Shown piece after piece: positions 1-8,342 of a DNA stretch of 64,000 nucleotides. The translations under genes were made by a program, and so were the position numbers. Every line of letters starts with the position of its first letter. The first letter of the stretch is position 1. The DNA is taken from contig CAJYJO010000014.1 of assembly GCA_913774845.1 (NCBI GenBank), positions 62,001 to 126,000 of the forward strand, read 5' to 3'. The notes under the pieces are model-generated. The model was not told the DNA's origin, did not search any database, and saw only the letters and a list, made by a program, of their open reading frames with translations. This stretch comes from an uncultured Microbacterium sp. Lineage in GTDB: Bacteria; Actinomycetota; Actinomycetes; Actinomycetales; Microbacteriaceae.

Positions 1-949
1 GACCGACGAGAGCACCGTCGACAGAGGGAGCCGCGCCCGAGAGGCGGAAGTCTCCGGAGGCGTGCTCTCCCGTGACGGGAAGCGGCGTGAAGGCCACACC
101 GTCGGCCCGTCGCCCCTTCACAGTGAGGTCGTGCGCGGCGGTCGCACCGTACGCGGTCGCGGCCGAGGCGTCGACGACGGGACCGGCGTCGAGACGGACC
201 GTCTGCGCTCCGGCCCGCAGGGTGGCGGCCGTGGTGGCCGAGGTGCTCTCGAAGACGCCGCGCAGCTGCTGCACAAGACCGGTGAGCGCCTTGACCGATC
301 CGAGCACCGCTCGCAGGGGGCGCACGACCTTGTTGACCATCTCGTTGACCTTCATGACCACGCGCGCGATCGCGTAACCCATGCCGAGCCCGAAGGATGC
401 CGCGACCACGGCCATCGCCTCGATCGCCGTGGCGACGACCTTCGAGATAGCCGACTTCACGACACCCTGCATCTTCGTCACGAGGGTCGACGCCGACATG
501 AGCCCGCTGGCGGCGGCCTCGGCCCACTCCCCCGACGCGCCGAGGTGGCGGGCGGCGTCCGAGGCGAAACGGACATAGGCGGCGATGCTGCCGCCCGACA
601 GACCGTCGAGGTCGCCGAGACGCCGCGCGAGGTCGGCTCCGGCCTGGCGCATCGAGGCACCGGACGACGTCCACTGCGCCGCCACCGCGGCGACGTTGCC
701 CGCGCTGCCGGTGAGCTGCTCGAGCCACGTGCTGAGCGGCTTGAGGTGCTCCATCACCCACCCCAGGCCGCACGAGGTGAGCGTGGCGATCGGATCGGTG
801 AGCGCGGCAGCGGCGTCTCCGAGGGTGTCGAGAAGAGCGATGCCCCCGTCGAGCCAGTTCCCGCTGCGCACCGCCTCGGCGAGACCGCGACCCGACTCGA
901 TGACCCGCGACCCCGAGAACGTCGTGCCCGGAGCGATCGTGGCGCTCAT
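1..949 (-). CDS. ESX/type VII secretion-associated WXG-like protein (C-terminus outside window)
   Basis: Partial gene: 316 codons are visible and the frame is open to the left edge, so the C-terminus lies outside the window. The start ATG at 949 overlaps the stop of the upstream gene by one base (TGATG). The first ~120 residues are helical and Ala-rich with a QWTSSG stretch that resembles the W-x-G turn of WXG100-type helical hairpins. A hydrophobic segment (about residues 170-195, AMAVVAASFGLGMGYAIA) and a further helical stretch follow. The neighbours are an EspC-like and a YbaB-like gene, a set usual for actinobacterial ESX substrate operons. It is probably an exported substrate or a polymorphic-toxin-type carrier. 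Without the C-terminus no effector activity can be named. Confidence 0.6.
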   Translation of the reverse strand, partial: MSATIAPGTTFSGSRVIESGRGLAEAVRSGNWLDGGIALLDTLGDAAAALTDPIATLTSCGLGWVMEHLKPLSTWLEQLTGSAGNVAAVAAQWTSSGASMRQAGADLARRLGDLDGLSGGSIAAYVRFASDAARHLGASGEWAEAAASGLMSASTLVTKMQGVVKSAISKVVATAIEAMAVVAASFGLGMGYAIARVVMKVNEMVNKVVRPLRAVLGSVKALTGLVQQLRGVFESTSATTAATLRAGAQTVRLDAGPVVDASAATAYGATAAHDLTVKGRRADGVAFTPLPVTGEHASGDFRLSGAAPSVDGALVG

Positions 950-1269
950 CACAGCCCCATCGCCGACTCGAGCGAACGGATCGTCGCGACGGTGTCGCTC
1001 TCGAACTGCTCCCACTGCTCGGCGGTCTGACGCAGCTCGCCGGCGGTGCGCAGGAGCATGGACCGGTCTTCCCCGAGCAGTCCCGTCGCCGCGGCCGAGA
1101 GCGCGAGTCCGGGCGGCACGAGGAAGGCGCACAGCAGCCCGAACGCCTCGGGCAGCAGGTCGCCGCCGCGGAGGACGGAGAGGGCGGAGGCCACGTCGTC
1201 GGCGAGGCCGTCGACGAAAGCGGCGTGCTGACGCAGGAGGTCGAAGTCGACGGTGATGTCATCGGCCAT
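949..1269 (-). CDS. EspC-like (type VII secretion target) small protein
   Basis: A 106-residue, mostly helical acidic protein. The start at 1269 (MADDITVDFD) is preferred over an upstream in-frame Met because it gives the D-x-D-x-LR N-terminus common in the EspC/DUF2580 family of ESX-associated proteins. A Gly/Pro/Ala-rich hydrophobic middle (residues 40-65) separates two helices, and the second ends in EQWEQFESD. The gene overlaps its upstream neighbour by 11 bases and its downstream neighbour by 1 base, so the three genes form one leftward operon. Family knowledge suggests a helical-hairpin partner co-secreted with the large downstream protein. The family assignment rests on pattern and context, not on a strict motif. 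Confidence 0.55.
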   Translation of the reverse strand: MADDITVDFDLLRQHAAFVDGLADDVASALSVLRGGDLLPEAFGLLCAFLVPPGLALSAAATGLLGEDRSMLLRTAGELRQTAEQWEQFESDTVATIRSLESAMGL

Positions 1270-1648
1270 GGGCGGCGGTCCTCTCGGGTGAGGCGGTGAG
1301 GGTGTCGTCGGCACGCAGCTGCGCGACGATCGGGTCGTCGTCGCCGAGCAGATCCGCGACGGCCCGCAGGGTGCTCTCGCGGGCGTCGGCCTCGGCCTGG
1401 CGGATCGTGGCGAGGACCTCGGCCGCGAGTCGCTGCGCCCCGCGGGCCAGGGCGGCCTCGCTCAAGCGGAGATCGACGACGCGGCCGCCGGAGTCCACGT
1501 GCACGACGACGTCGCGCCCGCGCGAACGCCCCGTGCCGCGCACACTCGCCACGGCGGCTTCGAACGCCGGCATCTGCGCGGCGCGGGCCCCGGCGCGACG
1601 GACGTCGGCCTCGACCTGGGCGAATGACTCCTCGGGATCCAGCGACAC
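1259..1648 (-). CDS. YbaB/EbfC-like protein of an ESX-type operon
   Basis: A 129-residue protein with an N-terminal helix (residues 8-35), a central beta section (GRSRGRDVVVHVDSGGRVVDL, about residues 40-60) and a C-terminal helix rich in Ala, Glu and Arg. This is the layout of YbaB/EbfC nucleoid-associated proteins, here in the divergent form often found next to actinobacterial WXG100/EspC genes. It is the first gene of the leftward operon. Its role, whether DNA binding or chaperone-like, cannot be settled from sequence. The last ~25 residues are polar and probably disordered. Confidence 0.55.
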   Translation of the reverse strand: MSLDPEESFAQVEADVRRAGARAAQMPAFEAAVASVRGTGRSRGRDVVVHVDSGGRVVDLRLSEAALARGAQRLAAEVLATIRQAEADARESTLRAVADLLGDDDPIVAQLRADDTLTASPERTAAHGR

Positions 1649-1708
1649 GCGATCACGCTAATCGCGCGACGAGCGATGCGACACGTTTCGGTCGGCACGA
1701 TTCACGTA

Positions 1709-1726
1709 GATGAGAACAATCTCATC
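1709..1726. promoter_or_regulatory. Perfect 7-4-7 inverted repeat ahead of the ESX-like operon
   Basis: GATGAGA and TCTCATC flank a 4-base centre. The repeat sits 61 bases upstream of the leftward YbaB-like start and just beyond the end of the PemK-like gene. It is a plausible operator for a dimeric repressor; no regulator family is identified. Confidence 0.35.
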
Positions 1727-1751
1727 CGCGTCTCACGGAACGATGTCGCGC

Positions 1752-2273
1752 TCAGCGTTTCCAGCCGTAGCGCGCCGCGAGGGCCGCGGCCACCGTGTCG
1801 AACCGCGCGCGGTCCAGAGCGGCGGCCTCCCGCCGCATCCCGGCGTCGTGCACGAGGTAGATCTGCTCGATGTCGACCCATGACGGACGCCGCTGCGGAT
1901 CCCACTCCCCCGTACCCAGGGCGAGGTATTGGCGGTCCCCGTCGTGCGGCTTGCTGGTCAGACGCACGGCGTACGAGCGGGCGGCATCCGCCCTGCCGAT
2001 GACGAGGACGGGACGATCCTTGCCGCGGCCGTCGCGCTCCTCGTACGGCACCCAGGTCCACACGATCTCGCCTCCGTCGGGGGCGTTGTCGCGCTGGGGC
2101 GCGTACGACATCGTCACCCGCCGCGGAGGGGCGATCTCGACGGTCGCCGACTCCGTGGAGGCCACCGAGCGCGTGGGGGTCGCCCGAGCGGCACGAGGAG
2201 CCGGAGCGGGCGCGCTGGACGTGCGGAACATGCCCAGCAGAGCCGACACGAGGCGAGAGGTCGTTCTTCCCAT
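1752..2273 (-). CDS. PemK/MazF-like protein
   Basis: 173 residues. From about residue 67 the protein matches the PemK/MazF fold: GEIVWTWVPYEE, then GKDRPVLVIGR and later a short WVDIEQIYLV strand, all typical of the SH3-like endoribonuclease/gyrase-inhibitor family. The first ~55 residues are an amphipathic segment plus a Pro/Ala/Thr linker that canonical toxins lack; an internal Met at about 55 is an alternative start. No antitoxin-like gene is adjacent: the left neighbour is a YbaB-like gene and the right one is amt. It is therefore probably not a classical toxin-antitoxin module. Actinobacteria carry many solitary PemK-like proteins of unknown function. Confidence 0.75.
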   Translation of the reverse strand: MGRTTSRLVSALLGMFRTSSAPAPAPRAARATPTRSVASTESATVEIAPPRRVTMSYAPQRDNAPDGGEIVWTWVPYEERDGRGKDRPVLVIGRADAARSYAVRLTSKPHDGDRQYLALGTGEWDPQRRPSWVDIEQIYLVHDAGMRREAAALDRARFDTVAAALAARYGWKR

Positions 2274-2323
2274 ACCGACACCTAAGCACGCGGCCCCGGG
2301 CGCAGCCGTCAGCGCACGCGGAA

Positions 2324-2355
2324 CGGGGCGCCACCGACGAATCGGTGACGCCCCG
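2324..2355 (-). terminator. Hairpin downstream of amt
   Basis: A 14-base stem with one mismatch (left arm 2324-2337, right arm 2342-2355) and loop CGAA. It lies 18 bases past the amt stop in the leftward direction and has no T-run. Confidence 0.6.
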
Positions 2356-2372
2356 TCCGGGGTGAGGCGGTG

Positions 2373-3647
2373 TCAGCCGCGCACGTCCGAGAGCACGTAG
2401 CCCTCCTCGCCGTGCACGACGGTGTCGATACCGGCGATCTCGTCCTCGTTCTTCACGCGGAAGCCGATCGTCTTCTCGATCGCGAAACCGATGACGAAGG
2501 CGAGCACGAAGGAGTAGGCGAGGACCGCGAAGGCCGCGATCGCCTGGACCAGCAGCTGGTTGATCGAGCCGCTGTAGATGAGGCCCGTGCCGTTGGCGAA
2601 GAAGCCGAGGTACAGCGTTCCGATGAGACCACCGACGAGGTGGATGCCGACCACGTCGAGCGAGTCGTCGAAGCCGAGCTTGAACTTCAGCTCGATGGCC
2701 AGGGCGCAGACGGCACCGGCGACGAGGCCGAGGACGATGGCCCAGAAAGGCGTCAGCGAGGCGCACGCCGGGGTGATGGCGACGAGACCGGCGACGGCAC
2801 CCGAGGCGGCACCGACCGAGGTGGGCTTGCCGTCCTTGACCTTCTCGACGATCAGCCAGGCGAGAAGGGCGGCGGCGGGAGCCGCGATCGTGTTGACGAA
2901 TGCGAGGGCGGCGGTGCCGTCGGCAGCCAGCTCGGAACCGGCGTTGAAGCCGAACCAGCCGAACCACAGCAGGCCCGCGCCGAGCAGGACGAACGGCGGG
3001 TTGTGGGGGACGTGGGCGCCCTTCTGGAAGCCGACGCGCTTGCCGAGGACGAGCGCCAGGGCGAGGGCGGCGGCACCGGCGTTGATGTGCACCGCGGTAC
3101 CACCGGCGAAGTCGATCGCGCCGACACCGAAGACGTCCTGCATGCCGTGCGTGATCCAGCCGCCGTAGGCGAAGGAACCGTCATCGGCGAGGCCGAAGTT
3201 GAACACCCAGCTCGCGACCGGGAAGTAGACGACCGTGGCCCAGATGGCTGCGAAGATCATCCATGCGCCGAACTTGGCGCGGTCGGCGATGGCACCCGAC
3301 ACCAGCGCGACGGTGATGATGGCGAAGGTGGCCTGGAACGCGACGAACGCGAGCGGCGGGTACGCGGCACCTTCGGGGGTCTCGAGCACGCCGGCCAGGC
3401 TGAGGTTGCTGAAGTCGATCGCCCAGGGGAACTGGGTGGTCCCCTCAGCGGTGGTGGGGAACGCGATCGCGTAGCCGTAGAGCACCCAGAGGACGCCCAT
3501 CAGGCCCATCGCGCCGAAGCTCATCATCATCATGCTGATGACGCTCTTGGCCTTGACGAGACCGCCGTAGAAGAACGCGAGTCCTGGCGTCATGAGCAGC
3601 ACGAGGGCGGCTGCTATCAGGATGAATGCGGTGTTGCCTTGATCCAT
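2373..3647 (-). CDS. amt: Ammonium transporter Amt
   Basis: 424 residues, the normal length for the Amt/MEP/Rh family, with about eleven hydrophobic segments. It conducts ammonium or ammonia across the cytoplasmic membrane. The N-terminus (TPGLAFFYGGLVKAKSV) is diagnostic. The two pore histidines are visible as H187 in DFAGGTAVHINAG and H336 in DVVGIHLVGG. No glnK/PII or glnD gene follows, unlike the common amtB-glnK arrangement. A GlnR-type box lies 89-104 bases upstream (3736-3751), so nitrogen-limitation control is likely. Confidence 0.95.
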   Translation of the reverse strand: MDQGNTAFILIAAALVLLMTPGLAFFYGGLVKAKSVISMMMMSFGAMGLMGVLWVLYGYAIAFPTTAEGTTQFPWAIDFSNLSLAGVLETPEGAAYPPLAFVAFQATFAIITVALVSGAIADRAKFGAWMIFAAIWATVVYFPVASWVFNFGLADDGSFAYGGWITHGMQDVFGVGAIDFAGGTAVHINAGAAALALALVLGKRVGFQKGAHVPHNPPFVLLGAGLLWFGWFGFNAGSELAADGTAALAFVNTIAAPAAALLAWLIVEKVKDGKPTSVGAASGAVAGLVAITPACASLTPFWAIVLGLVAGAVCALAIELKFKLGFDDSLDVVGIHLVGGLIGTLYLGFFANGTGLIYSGSINQLLVQAIAAFAVLAYSFVLAFVIGFAIEKTIGFRVKNEDEIAGIDTVVHGEEGYVLSDVRG

Positions 3648-3735
3648 CTCGAGGAAACCTCTCTGCAGGGACGCAGGTGTAGCGTCGGGTCCCCTCAGTG
3701 TTCCCAGCCCCGGTTTCGTCCTCCGTTCGCCTCGT

Positions 3736-3751
3736 GTTTCCGAACGGTTAC
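3736..3751 (-). promoter_or_regulatory. GlnR-type nitrogen control box for amt
   Basis: Read leftward the site is GTAAC, six bases, GAAAC. This matches the actinobacterial GlnR consensus gTnAC-n6-GaAAC in both half sites. It sits upstream of the ammonium transporter. A weaker related pair (GAAAC, six bases, TTTAC leftward) lies at 3767-3782. Confidence 0.65.
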
Positions 3752-3813
3752 AGCACGTGCCCCCAGGTAAACATCGCGTTTCACGCGAATGGGAGCCGCG
3801 TATGCGCCTGCTG

Positions 3814-4851
3814 TCAGGAGTGCGTCAGCGCGACCAGGCGCGACACCGCGCGCAGGTACTTCTTCCGGTACCCGCCGCCGAGCATCTCGTCGCTGAACAC
3901 CGTGTTCAGCGGCACGCCGGTCGCGCGGATGGGGATCTGCGCGTCGTAGGCACGGTCGACGAAGGCGACCAGGCGCAGGGCCGCCGACTGATCGTGCAGC
4001 ACCTGCACGTCGCGCAGGCCGATCACGTCGACCCCGTCGATGAGACGGATGAAGCGGGAGGGGTGCACGCGAGCCAGATGGCCCACGAGGTCGGAGAAGG
4101 CGTCATCGGATGCCACCGCGCCCGAGGCCGCGGCATCCATCGCCTCGCGGTACCCCTCGTCGGACAGCACCTTCGCCTCTCCGTCGATCGCGCGCTGACG
4201 GAAGTCCGTGCCGTCGATGCGGATCGTCCGGAAGCTGTCGGCCATCGACTGGATCTCGCGTAGGAAGTCCTGCGCGGCGAAGCGTCCTTCTCCGAGGGCG
4301 TTCGGCGGGGTGTTCGAGGTCGCGGCCAATCGAGTCCCGGATGCCACGAGCTCGCCCAGCAGGCGGGTCATCACCATGGTGTCGCCCGGGTCGTCGAGCT
4401 CGAACTCGTCGATGCACAGCAGGTCGGATCCGCGGAACAGCTCGACCGCCTTGGCGTAGCCCAGCACCCCCACGAGAGCGGTGTACTCGATGAACGAGCC
4501 GAAGTACTTCCGGCGGGCGGGCATCGCGTGGTAGATCGCGGCGAGGAGGTGGGTCTTGCCGACACCGAAGCCCCCGTCGAGGTAGACGCCGGGCTTGACC
4601 GGGGCGACCTTCTCGGCGCGGCGGAAGAAGCCGCCCTTCTTCACCGGCGCCGACTGCGTGCCAGCGAAGGCCTGGAGCAGCTCCTTCGCCTCCTGCTGCG
4701 ACGGGTAGGCGGCATCCGCTCGGTAGGACTCGAACGTCGCCCCGTCGAACTGGGGCGGCGGCACGAGGGCGTTGACCATGTCGGCGCCCGAGACCGCGGG
4801 CTCGCGCTCGGTGAGGTGGATGAGGCCGGTCGTGGCGGGAGTGGAAGTCAT
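3814..4851 (-). CDS. zapE: ZapE/AFG1-type ATPase
   Basis: 345 residues from the ATG at 4851; longer in-frame starts would run into the divergent sseA gene. Walker A GGFGVGKT is at residues 93-100 and Walker [10 protein letters not shown] at about 144-152. The C-terminal part is the AFG1/ZapE-type ATPase core (DGTDFRQ, then VVALTHS at the end). In Escherichia coli ZapE associates with the Z-ring and modulates FtsZ; mitochondrial Afg1/LACE1 is the eukaryotic relative. The cellular role in actinobacteria is less clear. It is divergent from sseA, with 118 bases between the starts. Confidence 0.9.
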   Translation of the reverse strand: MTSTPATTGLIHLTEREPAVSGADMVNALVPPPQFDGATFESYRADAAYPSQQEAKELLQAFAGTQSAPVKKGGFFRRAEKVAPVKPGVYLDGGFGVGKTHLLAAIYHAMPARRKYFGSFIEYTALVGVLGYAKAVELFRGSDLLCIDEFELDDPGDTMVMTRLLGELVASGTRLAATSNTPPNALGEGRFAAQDFLREIQSMADSFRTIRIDGTDFRQRAIDGEAKVLSDEGYREAMDAAASGAVASDDAFSDLVGHLARVHPSRFIRLIDGVDVIGLRDVQVLHDQSAALRLVAFVDRAYDAQIPIRATGVPLNTVFSDEMLGGGYRKKYLRAVSRLVALTHS

Positions 4852-4969
4852 GGCCGTCCTGTGTCCGAGTCTTACGGGAGGGGTGCGTGCCCCACGCCGC
4901 GGATCTAGGGTCGATGGTGCGGTGTCCACCCTATGCCGCCCCATGCATCGCCTTGACCGAGGAGTACCC

Positions 4970-5872
4970 GTGACCGTCGAGCTCGACACCACCTCACCCA
5001 AGTTCGCCGAGTACGCCGAGCCCGGCCGGCTCGTCACGGGCGAATGGGTCGAACAGCGTCTGGGCCAGAAGGGCCTCGTGGTCGTCGAGTCCGACGAGGA
5101 CGTGCTGCTCTACGAGACGGGCCACATCCCCGGCGCCGTCAAGGTCGACTGGCACACCGAACTCAACGACCCCGTCGTGCGCGACTACGTCGACGGCGAG
5201 GGCTTCGCGAAGCTCCTGAGCCGAAAAGGCATCTCCCGCGACGACACGGTCGTCATCTACGGCGACAAGAACAACTGGTGGGCCGCCTACGCCCTGTGGG
5301 TGTTCTCGCTCTTCGGGCACCAGGACGTGCGCCTGCTCGACGGCGGCCGCGACAAGTGGATCGCCGAGGGACGCCCCCTCACCACCGACAAGACCGAGGT
5401 CGAGCCCACCGACTACCCCGTCGTGGAGCGCGACGACAGCCTCATCCGCGCCTACAAGGACGACGTCCTCGCCCACCTCGGCAACCCGCTCATCGACGTG
5501 CGCTCCCCCGAGGAGTACTCGGGCGAGCGCACCACCGCCCCCGCCTACCCCGAGGAGGGCGCGCTCCGCGCCGGTCACATCCCGAGCGCCCAGAGCGTCC
5601 CGTGGGGCAAGGCCGTGGCCGAGGACGGCGGCTTCAAGTCGCGCGCCGAGCTGGATGCCATCTACCGCGACGGTGCGGGACTGGCCGACGGCGACAAGAT
5701 CGTGGCGTACTGCCGCATCGGTGAGCGTTCGAGCCACACCTGGTTCGTGCTGAAGCACCTGCTCGGCTTCGACGACGTCCGCAACTACGACGGCTCGTGG
5801 ACCGAGTGGGGCAGCGCGGTGCGCGTGCCGATCGTGTCGGGCTCGGCGCCGGGCGAGGTCCCCGGCCGCTGA
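4970..5872 (+). CDS. sseA: SseA-type thiosulfate/3-mercaptopyruvate sulfurtransferase
   Basis: 300 residues with two rhodanese domains (about 20-140 and 165-290). The GTG at 4970 is chosen because GAGGAG lies six bases upstream. The C-terminal domain holds the persulfide-forming cysteine C248 in the loop CRIGERSS, the form seen in mycobacterial SseA/CysA2 proteins; the N-terminal domain lacks it, as expected. It transfers sulfane sulfur from thiosulfate or mercaptopyruvate to an acceptor. A SufE gene follows 154 bases downstream on the same strand. The same SseA-SufE pairing occurs in Mycobacterium tuberculosis (Rv3283-Rv3284), suggesting that SufE receives or stimulates the sulfur transfer. 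Confidence 0.92.
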   Translation: MTVELDTTSPKFAEYAEPGRLVTGEWVEQRLGQKGLVVVESDEDVLLYETGHIPGAVKVDWHTELNDPVVRDYVDGEGFAKLLSRKGISRDDTVVIYGDKNNWWAAYALWVFSLFGHQDVRLLDGGRDKWIAEGRPLTTDKTEVEPTDYPVVERDDSLIRAYKDDVLAHLGNPLIDVRSPEEYSGERTTAPAYPEEGALRAGHIPSAQSVPWGKAVAEDGGFKSRAELDAIYRDGAGLADGDKIVAYCRIGERSSHTWFVLKHLLGFDDVRNYDGSWTEWGSAVRVPIVSGSAPGEVPGR

Positions 5873-5897
5873 TCGCGCCGGCAAGGCCCACCGAGAC

Positions 5898-5964
5898 CAC
5901 ACGATCCGCACGAGCGCACACGATCGACCGCGGGCCGTTCGCGTCGTCCCGAACCGATCGTGTG
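5898..5964. repeat. Three copies of CACACGATC between sseA and sufE
   Basis: Copies lie at 5898-5906 and 5917-5925 (direct, 19 bases apart) and 5956-5964 (inverted). The second and third extend to a perfect 10-base inverted repeat (5917-5926 and 5955-5964) with a 28-base spacer. This may be an operator array or a weak hairpin between the two sulfur genes. Confidence 0.5.
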
Positions 5965-6026
5965 ACCTCGCGCGCAGCGCCGGCGCACCGGGCCGGCCGG
6001 CGCACGGGCGTGGGAAGATGGCGGTG

Positions 6027-6467
6027 ATGTCCGACCACGCCCTCCCCGCCCGCCTCGCCGAGATCCGCGACGAGTTCCTCGAGCTCGACGAGCCCGACCG
6101 CCTGCAGTTGCTGCTGGAGTTCTCGCAGGAGCTGCCGGAGGTGCCGGCCGAGTTCGCCGACCACCCCGAGCTGAGCGAGCGGGTGGCCGAGTGCCAGTCA
6201 CCCGTCTTCATCATCGTCACGGTCGACGACGACGATCGAGTGGCGATGCACGCGACGGCTCCCGCGGAGGCACCGACCACGCGCGGGTTCGCGAGCATCC
6301 TCGCGCAGGGGCTCACGGGACTCACCGCCGACGAGATGCTGTCGGTCCCCGATGACTTCCCGCAGAGCATCGGCCTCACCCGCGCCGTCAGCCCGCTCCG
6401 TATCGCCGGAATGACGGGCATGCTCATGCGCGCCAAGCGCCAGGTGCGCCAGAAGCGCGCCGCCTGA
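6027..6467 (+). CDS. sufE: SufE family sulfur acceptor
   Basis: 146 residues from the ATG at 6027, which is nine bases after GGGAAG; an ATG at 6018 abuts that ribosome site and is less likely. The conserved SufE cysteine is C56 in ERVAECQSPV. The rest follows the family (LLLEFSQELPEVP near the N-terminus, RIAGMTGMLMRAK at the C-terminus). SufE accepts sulfur on this cysteine for Fe-S cluster assembly or related sulfur transfer. The adjacent SseA, rather than SufS, suggests it works with the rhodanese here. Confidence 0.9.
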   Translation: MSDHALPARLAEIRDEFLELDEPDRLQLLLEFSQELPEVPAEFADHPELSERVAECQSPVFIIVTVDDDDRVAMHATAPAEAPTTRGFASILAQGLTGLTADEMLSVPDDFPQSIGLTRAVSPLRIAGMTGMLMRAKRQVRQKRAA

Positions 6468-6520
6468 GGCCGCGGCATCCGGACCGCTCCGAAGGATCGG
6501 CCTGATGAACCGCTGGCGGA

Positions 6521-7726
6521 TCAGCCGCGGGCGAGCCCTCGGGCTCGCACCCAGTCGCGGATGGCGCCCACCCAGCGGGTCTCGTCGTAGTTCCACAGCT
6601 TCGTGTGTCGCGCCACGGCGAACGTCTCCATGGTGACGAGGTCGGGGCGGGCCCCGGCGAGAGCGTGCGAGGCGTCCGAGGGGACGAACCCGTCATCGTC
6701 GCTGTGCAGGATGAGGACCGGATGCCGCAGCTCCGCCGCCCGTGCGACCCCGTCGAGGCGATCCAACGGGATCGGTTCACCGCTGCGCAGCACCGCGGCT
6801 CCCCACGGCGTCCGGATCGCGGACTGCGCGAGAGCGATCACGGGGGCGGGCAGACGCAGCATCCGGCCCTGGAAGCGCAGCACGGTGCGCCAGTCGACCA
6901 CCGGGGATTCCAGGACGAGACCGGCGATGACATCCGCGTGTGACGACTCGAACGCCGCCTGGAGGGCGAGCGCCCCGCCCATCGACCATCCCATGACGAC
7001 GACGTGGCGGGCTCCCTGGCGCCGGGCGTAGCCGATCGCCGCGTCCAGATCGCGCCACTCCGTCGCTCCCAGGGCGTAGGTACCGGAGGGGCTGCGCGGC
7101 GCGTCCCCGTCGTTGCGGTACGAGACGACGAGGCTCGTGATGCCGAGATCGTGGAACACCGGCACCGCCCGCAGCGCCTCCGCCCGCGTCGTGCCGCGCC
7201 CGTGCACCTGGATGACCCAGACGTCGGTGTCGACTCCGGCCGGGAACTCCCACGCGGGGCAGGAGCCGACGTCGGTGACGACGTCCACGGCCTTCATCGG
7301 GAGGTGCAGCTGCTCCGGACGGTCGTAGTACCAACCGCTGAAAGCCGCCTCGGGAGCGAGGTCGCCGTCGGCGGGCACGTGCGTGAGGAGCTTGCGGGTC
7401 ACCGTGGCCTCGTCGGAGCCCACGACCGCGCCCAGACGCAGATAGTCCGCCGAGCCCACCGTGAACAGACCGTAGCGGCCGGGGAGGACGGTGTCGGGCG
7501 TGCGCTCGAGCGTGATGGTCTGGGCCGCGGCGTCGAGGCGGACGATCCGCGTGTCGGGGACGCGACCCGCGGGCCGGACCACGGTGCGCGCGACGCGGAA
7601 CGACACGGCTCCGAGGGCTCCCGCCGAGGCGGCGAGGGCGAGACTCAGAGACGAGAGGGCGATGCCGAGACCGGTGGTGCGGCGGCGCGATGCGCGGGGA
7701 CCCGCGGCGCGCCTGGAAGCGTTCAT
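6521..7726 (-). CDS. Membrane-anchored alpha/beta hydrolase
   Basis: 401 residues. Basic residues 4-17 followed by a hydrophobic stretch (about 20-43) form an uncleaved signal anchor, so the catalytic domain should face outward. The nucleophile elbow GWSMGG gives S248. The acid is probably in HSDDDGFVP (about 345) and the histidine in VARHTKLWN (about 376). The ~120 residues between anchor and hydrolase core form a small beta-rich region of unknown role. The substrate is unknown; esterase, lipase or peptidase activity is possible. Its start is only 19-25 bases from the divergent DUF3000 start. Confidence 0.85.
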   Translation of the reverse strand: MNASRRAAGPRASRRRTTGLGIALSSLSLALAASAGALGAVSFRVARTVVRPAGRVPDTRIVRLDAAAQTITLERTPDTVLPGRYGLFTVGSADYLRLGAVVGSDEATVTRKLLTHVPADGDLAPEAAFSGWYYDRPEQLHLPMKAVDVVTDVGSCPAWEFPAGVDTDVWVIQVHGRGTTRAEALRAVPVFHDLGITSLVVSYRNDGDAPRSPSGTYALGATEWRDLDAAIGYARRQGARHVVVMGWSMGGALALQAAFESSHADVIAGLVLESPVVDWRTVLRFQGRMLRLPAPVIALAQSAIRTPWGAAVLRSGEPIPLDRLDGVARAAELRHPVLILHSDDDGFVPSDASHALAGARPDLVTMETFAVARHTKLWNYDETRWVGAIRDWVRARGLARG

Positions 7727-7735
7727 CGAGGCCTC

Positions 7736-7745
7736 ACTCTAGTCT
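7736..7745. promoter_or_regulatory. Overlapping divergent -10 elements
   Basis: TAGTCT (7740-7745, rightward) and TAGAGT (7741-7736, leftward) share two bases. Rightward transcription would start at about 7752, exactly on the GTG of the DUF3000 gene (leaderless). Leftward transcription would start about 3 bases before the hydrolase ATG. Confidence 0.4.
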
Positions 7746-7751
7746 GTGGAC

Positions 7752-8342
7752 GTGAGTGAGCATCGCCCGTCGGAGGCCGCCAGCCCCTTCGCACGAGCGG
7801 CCGACGAGCTGCGTGCCACCACGTTCCGCGCCGATCTGGTCGTTCGCGAGATCCCCTCTCCCGCGGGACTCGCACCGTTCTCGCTCGCCCTCGCCGGCGA
7901 CGTGCGCCCCGAGGAGCACGCGACCGACTCGCCCTTCGGCACCGGCCGGTTCATCCTCCTGCACGATCCCGAGCAGCCCGAGCCGTGGGGCGGCGCCTGG
8001 CGCATCGTCTGCTTCGCCCAGGCCCCGCTCGAGCCCGAGATCGGGGTCGACCCGCTGCTGGCCGAGGTGGCCTGGTCGTGGCTCATCGACGCCCTCGACT
8101 CCCGCGGTGCGGAGCGTCACTCCGAGTCGGGCACGGCCACCAAGACGCTGTCCACCGGCTTCGGCGCCCTCGCGTCGCAGGGCGAGGGATCGCAGATCGA
8201 ACTTCGCGCGTCATGGTCGCCGCGCGGTCCCTTCCGCCCGCACCTCGAGGCGTGGGCGGAGCTCGTGTGCATGCTCGCCGGTCTCCCCCCGGGGTCGGAG
8301 GGCGTCGCTGTTCTCGGAGCCCGGAGGCCCACGCGTGGTTGA
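7752..8342 (+). CDS. DUF3000 domain protein
   Basis: About 196 residues. The GTG at 7752 is preferred over the GTG at 7746 because a TAGTCT -10 element ends at 7745, so 7752 would be the transcript 5' end; no ribosome site is visible. The sequence carries the DUF3000 pattern, including FRADLVVREIPSPAGLAP and the SWSPRGPFRPHLEAW segment near the C-terminus. The family is actinobacterial and has no assigned function. The gene overlaps the ribonuclease D gene by 8 bases. This pairing is conserved in Mycobacterium tuberculosis (Rv2680-Rv2681), which suggests a linked role in RNA processing. Confidence 0.85.
   Translation: MSEHRPSEAASPFARAADELRATTFRADLVVREIPSPAGLAPFSLALAGDVRPEEHATDSPFGTGRFILLHDPEQPEPWGGAWRIVCFAQAPLEPEIGVDPLLAEVAWSWLIDALDSRGAERHSESGTATKTLSTGFGALASQGEGSQIELRASWSPRGPFRPHLEAWAELVCMLAGLPPGSEGVAVLGARRPTRG

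Noticed and set aside
1752..2273. Complete PemK/MazF toxin-antitoxin module
   Set aside because: No antitoxin-sized gene with the right spacing is adjacent; only the PemK-like protein can be supported.
2370..3770. Long + strand frame opposite amt
   Set aside because: Composition (Glu, Asp, Gly, Arg rich) is that of a reverse-complement shadow of a membrane protein gene; Amt motifs on the other strand are conclusive.
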